In this document: one piece after another, positions 4,999-5,473 of the stretch | Position numbering within the stretch: the first letter of the stretch is position 1 | Layout: each line of letters opens with the position of its first letter | From: Bacteroidota bacterium | GTDB taxonomy: Bacteria > Bacteroidota > Ignavibacteria > UBA10030 > UBA6906 | Assembly: GCA_017860555.1 (NCBI GenBank) | Contig: JAGDMJ010000254.1 | Coordinates: 1 to 5,473 of the forward strand | Reading direction: 5' to 3' | DNA length: 5,473 nt | The notes under the pieces: generated by a model | Databases searched by the model: none | Told to the model about the DNA's origin: nothing | Seen by the model: the letters and a program-made list of their open reading frames with translations, nothing else | Program-made: the position numbers and the translations under genes

Positions 4999-5473
4999 AT
5001 GAACCATGAAGTGCACGATTTTACCAAGGACGTCATCGAGCAGAGTTTCAAAGTTCCTGTCGTTGTAGACTTCTGGGCCGAATGGTGCGGCCCGTGCAAA
5101 ATGCTCGGGCCCATTCTCGAGCGCCTGGCCGACCAGAGTGCCGGGAAATGGGTCCTGGCAAAAGTGGACACAGACCGGAACGAAGATCTGGCTGTCCGCT
5201 ACGGAGTGCGCGGCATCCCCAACGTTAAGCTCTTTGTTGACGGGAAGGTTGCGAGTGAATTCACCGGCGCGCTTCCGGAGCGGGCGGTGGTTCAGTGGCT
5301 CGAAAAGGCATTACCCGATCAGAACCGAAAGGAACTCGAGACGGCCCGGCAGCTGATCCAGGAGGGGAAGCACTCAGAAGCTCAACAACTTCTTGAAACG
5401 GTCTTGAGCCGCACACCTGCCAACGAACAGGGCAGGGCTCTGCTTGCCGCGATTCTCATCTGGCAGGATCGGT
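4999..5473 (+). CDS. Thioredoxin with TPR-like extension (CnoX/YbbN-like), 3' truncated
   Basis: The ATG at 4999 follows AGGAGGT by 9 nt, and the frame stays open for 158 codons to the right edge, so the C-terminus is missing. Residues 1-105 form a thioredoxin domain: VVVDFWAEWCGPCK with the redox pair C30/C33, the buried Asp of the KVDTDRN strand, and the cis-proline P74 in RGIPNVKLF. From about residue 111 a helical region (ARQLIQEGKHSEAQQLLETV, then LSRTPANEQGRALLA) looks like the TPR repeats of CnoX/YbbN chaperedoxins, which bind unfolding proteins and protect them from over-oxidation. E. coli CnoX has lost the CGPC cysteine pair, whereas this protein keeps it, as many bacterial homologues do. 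It would act in the cytoplasm as a thiol-disulfide reductase or holdase. It is probably a separate transcription unit from the flotillin cluster, given the 226-nt gap. Plain thioredoxin is the alternative name, but the extension argues against it. Confidence 0.87.
   Translation, partial: MNHEVHDFTKDVIEQSFKVPVVVDFWAEWCGPCKMLGPILERLADQSAGKWVLAKVDTDRNEDLAVRYGVRGIPNVKLFVDGKVASEFTGALPERAVVQWLEKALPDQNRKELETARQLIQEGKHSEAQQLLETVLSRTPANEQGRALLAAILIWQDR

Overview
The window is a bacterial protein-coding segment of moderate to high GC, by eye in the mid-50s percent. It carries six genes: four complete and two cut by the window edges. Shine-Dalgarno sequences are clear on four of the five starts that can be seen. 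Protein styles (TrpB2-type tryptophan synthase beta, NfeD plus FloT-type flotillin, TPR-linked thioredoxin) suggest a free-living or environmental bacterium. I cannot place the phylum from sequence reading alone; a Bacteroidota/Ignavibacteria-like or similar environmental lineage is only a guess. No rRNA, tRNA, CRISPR array, insertion sequence or phage gene was seen.

Layout. Positions 1-409 (+) are the C-terminal end of an MFS transporter, most like the oxalate/formate antiporter (OFA) branch. It converges, with a 12-nt gap, on a full-length TrpB2-type tryptophan synthase beta chain on the minus strand (422-1789). A divergent intergenic region (1790-2067) holds one plausible sigma70-type promoter for each direction. 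Then comes a tight plus-strand cluster: an NfeD/YuaF-like membrane protein with an unusual His/Asp-rich loop (2068-2607), a FloT-type flotillin (2642-4261) and a small beta-carbonic-anhydrase-like protein (4272-4772). Gaps in the cluster are 34 and 10 nt, consistent with one operon. A 226-nt non-coding gap follows. Then a thioredoxin with an intact CGPC site and the start of a TPR-like C-terminal extension (CnoX/YbbN-like) runs off the right edge (4999-5473).

How the genes fit together. NfeD and flotillin are a known partner pair (compare B. subtilis yuaF-floT) that organise membrane microdomains. The less expected member is the third gene, which retains the complete beta-carbonic anhydrase metal-site signature (C24, D26/R28, H95, C98). 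With the potentially metal-binding His/Asp loop of the NfeD partner, it raises the possibility of a metal- or CO2/bicarbonate-related job for this flotillin cluster. That is inference from context only. TrpB2, the transporter and the thioredoxin look like ordinary neighbours with no obvious functional link to the cluster.
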